Shown: positions 60,499 through 61,818 of the stretch, piece by piece
Position numbering within the stretch: position 1 is the stretch's first letter
Layout of the letters: each line of letters begins with the position of its first letter
NCBI GenBank assembly: GCA_026707665.1
Contig: JAPOWK010000104.1
Span: forward strand, 1 to 61,818
Origin: Chloroflexota bacterium
Lineage (GTDB): Bacteria; Chloroflexota; Anaerolineae; Aggregatilineales; Phototrophicaceae
DNA: 61,818 nucleotides
Direction: 5' to 3'
The notes under the pieces: generated by a model
What the model was told of the DNA's origin: nothing
What the model saw: only the letters and a program-made list of their open reading frames with translations
Database searches by the model: none
Program-made: the position numbers and the translations under genes

Positions 60499-61674
60499 AT
60501 GAGTGTAAGGGGCACGCGCTCCGTCAACATTGGCTTGCGCAACGTCGTTTTGACGATCCTTATTGGGCTCGGATTTATTTTTGTCTGGCAGATCCGCGGC
60601 ACCTTGATGCTGACTTTCGCGGCGGTGATTCTGGTGGTGCTGTTCACGATGCCCGTGCGTCTGCTGGTTGACCGACTACGGATAAACCGTTTGGTCGCTA
60701 TTCTTGTCAGTGTCATCGGCTTTTTTGTCATTCTCGTTTTGATCGGCATTCCGATTCTGCGCACAATCGGCGATCAATATGAACCGCTCAAAATGCGAGT
60801 CGAAAGCGGCTTTGAACAGGTGCGCGAGTCGCTAACCCGCGACGCCTTGCTGGAACAGAATTCCATTCTGAAAGATGTTGTTCCCATTATAGAGGGATTG
60901 CTTTCTGGCGGCGGCGGCGCCCAGACGTCTGATGATCTTGTCAGCCAGGCGATTTCGCAAGTGACAGACGCCATAGGCCGGCTTGGCGGCACTGTCTTGC
61001 CGGTGGTTGGCGGCGTGGCCAATACGATTCTGAGCGCTCTCATCATATTTTTCTTGAGCATGTACCTGTTGGCTGAACCCGAGCTATATGTCAGCGGCAT
61101 CATCAAGCTAACGCCGATCTGGTATCGCGAGCGCATGCGCAGCATATTGTGGCGGCTCGATAGCACATTGCGCGCCTGGCTCAAAGTCACCGCAGTATCG
61201 ATGGTTGCGGTTGCGATTCTGACGGGTTTCGGACTATGGCTGGTTGGAATCAAAGAAGAGGCTTTCGCTCTCGGCGTGTTGGCCGGCATATTGTCGTTCA
61301 TTCCCAACTTTGGCCCGGTGGTTGCCCTGATTCCGTCCGTCGCGGTGGCCATTGTTGAAGCGCCCGACAACGTGATCTGGGTAGTGCTCATCATTTATGG
61401 CGTGTCGTTCTTCCAGAGCCAGGTGATTAGCCCGGTGCTGGCAAGCGAACGAATGAATATGCCGGCGATTTTGATTCTGCTCGGCCAGATTATTTTTGGC
61501 TTCTTCTTTGGCTTTCTTGGTCTGATGCTAGCGGTGCCACTCAGCGCGTGCCTGGCGGTGCTGGTTGATGAGATGTACGTCAAAGATGTGCTGGGCGATC
61601 GTAGCGAGAAACAGACAACGGAAGACGCTCTGCCGGAGGAAGTGTCGAGCGAGCTGCTGCCGGAACCGACCTAG
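60499..61674 (+). CDS. AI-2E family transporter / UPF0118 membrane protein (391 aa)
   Basis: Polytopic protein with about eight helices and the family pattern: two N-terminal helices, a soluble region with GDQYEPLKMRVESGFEQV, then GILSFIPNFGPVVALIPSVAVAIVEAPDNVIWVVLIIYGVSFFQSQVISPVLASERMNMPAILILLGQIIFGFFFGFLGLMLAVPLSACLAVLVDEMYVKDVLG. Members export AI-2 or act as Na+/H+ antiporters. ATG 60499 has AGAGGA upstream. Confidence 0.92.
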   Translation: MSVRGTRSVNIGLRNVVLTILIGLGFIFVWQIRGTLMLTFAAVILVVLFTMPVRLLVDRLRINRLVAILVSVIGFFVILVLIGIPILRTIGDQYEPLKMRVESGFEQVRESLTRDALLEQNSILKDVVPIIEGLLSGGGGAQTSDDLVSQAISQVTDAIGRLGGTVLPVVGGVANTILSALIIFFLSMYLLAEPELYVSGIIKLTPIWYRERMRSILWRLDSTLRAWLKVTAVSMVAVAILTGFGLWLVGIKEEAFALGVLAGILSFIPNFGPVVALIPSVAVAIVEAPDNVIWVVLIIYGVSFFQSQVISPVLASERMNMPAILILLGQIIFGFFFGFLGLMLAVPLSACLAVLVDEMYVKDVLGDRSEKQTTEDALPEEVSSELLPEPT

Positions 61675-61710
61675 CTCATTTGCCGATACAGATAAGTGGT
61701 GTTTTTCACC

Positions 61711-61739
61711 TTGACAGGTTGTTTGCGCCCTGCTAGTCT
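61711..61739 (+). promoter_or_regulatory. Strong sigma-70 promoter at the right edge
   Basis: TTGACA (61711-61716), 17 bases, TAGTCT (61734-61739) preceded by TGC (extended -10). Consensus -35 and ideal spacing make this the best-looking promoter in the window. It reads out of the window into unseen sequence. Confidence 0.65.
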
Positions 61740-61752
61740 GAAGGCAGTAATG

Positions 61753-61777
61753 GTGAGAGAGACTCTCTCGCTTTTTT
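61753..61777 (+). terminator. Promoter-proximal hairpin with T-run
   Basis: GTGAGAGA-GAC-TCTCTCGC (8-bp stem, one G-T pair), then CTTTTTT. Located ~15-20 bases after the predicted transcription start, so it is an attenuator-like element or the end of a very short RNA. The downstream gene is outside the window. Confidence 0.55.
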
Positions 61778-61818
61778 GTCCCCGAGTTGGGGGCGTGCGG
61801 ATTAACAGCAGAATAGCA

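Noticed and set aside
1..61818. tRNA, rRNA, CRISPR array, intact insertion sequence
   Set aside because: By eye I found no tRNA T-loop signature, no rRNA segment, no regularly spaced repeats and no full transposase gene.

Overview
The window looks like a chromosomal stretch of an uncultured member of the Chloroflexota. This is inference from protein style (Pro/Thr-rich linkers, a TfoX-C protein, many F420/LLM-type oxidoreductases, bactofilin, UGSC-type selenoprotein), a moderately high GC content by eye, and many small GC-rich hairpin repeats between genes. No rRNA, tRNA, CRISPR array or intact insertion sequence was found.

The most notable region is 1-3221. Two genes there are interrupted by an in-frame TGA exactly where a redox-active Cys is expected: an AhpD-like protein (motif CEYU, TGA at 512-514) and a UGSC-family protein (motif UGSC, TGA at 2979-2981). 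Each TGA is followed at bacterial SECIS distance by a hairpin with GU in its apical loop, so both are best read as selenoproteins. Between them lies a protein with an N-terminal thioredoxin-like CATC motif. Together they look like a selenium-dependent thiol redox module.

From 3231 to 22461 the genes are mostly housekeeping: FabF, a TfoX-C protein, an M16B peptidase pair, TrmB, an aminotransferase and MFS transporter, the primary sigma factor, molybdate uptake (ModA, ModB, no ModC), a thioredoxin-type arsenate reductase, a methyltransferase, a TPR protein and isocitrate dehydrogenase. An AT-richer island (7600-9190) holds two unrecognised genes and HNH-like fragments and is probably acquired. 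From 22462 to 31863 come RNase J, two orphan ABC ATPases, a phosphoribosyltransferase, ComEA, a nonsense-disrupted HTH gene, LipA, bactofilin and an SDR, with dense small repeats between them.

Positions 31927-40103 (minus strand) form an exopolysaccharide cluster: CpsD-like kinase, RfbA, RfbB, RfbD, glycosyltransferases and a Wzz-like protein, with RNase HII embedded. Then follow folate genes (FolB-FolK fusion, FolE), a SAM-I riboswitch controlling metK, a methyltransferase, ADP-ribosylglycohydrolase, RpiB and a DUF368 protein. Positions 47758-53983 encode a complete Mrp cation/proton antiporter in six genes (A and B fused), followed by EtfA/EtfB. The right end has a pentapeptide protein, a GNAT acetyltransferase, two LLM oxidoreductases flanking a zinc metallopeptidase, an AI-2E-family membrane protein, and a strong promoter plus hairpin that reads out of the window.

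Three small-repeat families recur: a C-rich/G-rich hairpin (family A), a GGGCGA/TCGCCC hairpin (family B), and a 19-base sequence GGTCAGTGTCTACGCGACC that was found only inside copies of A or B.
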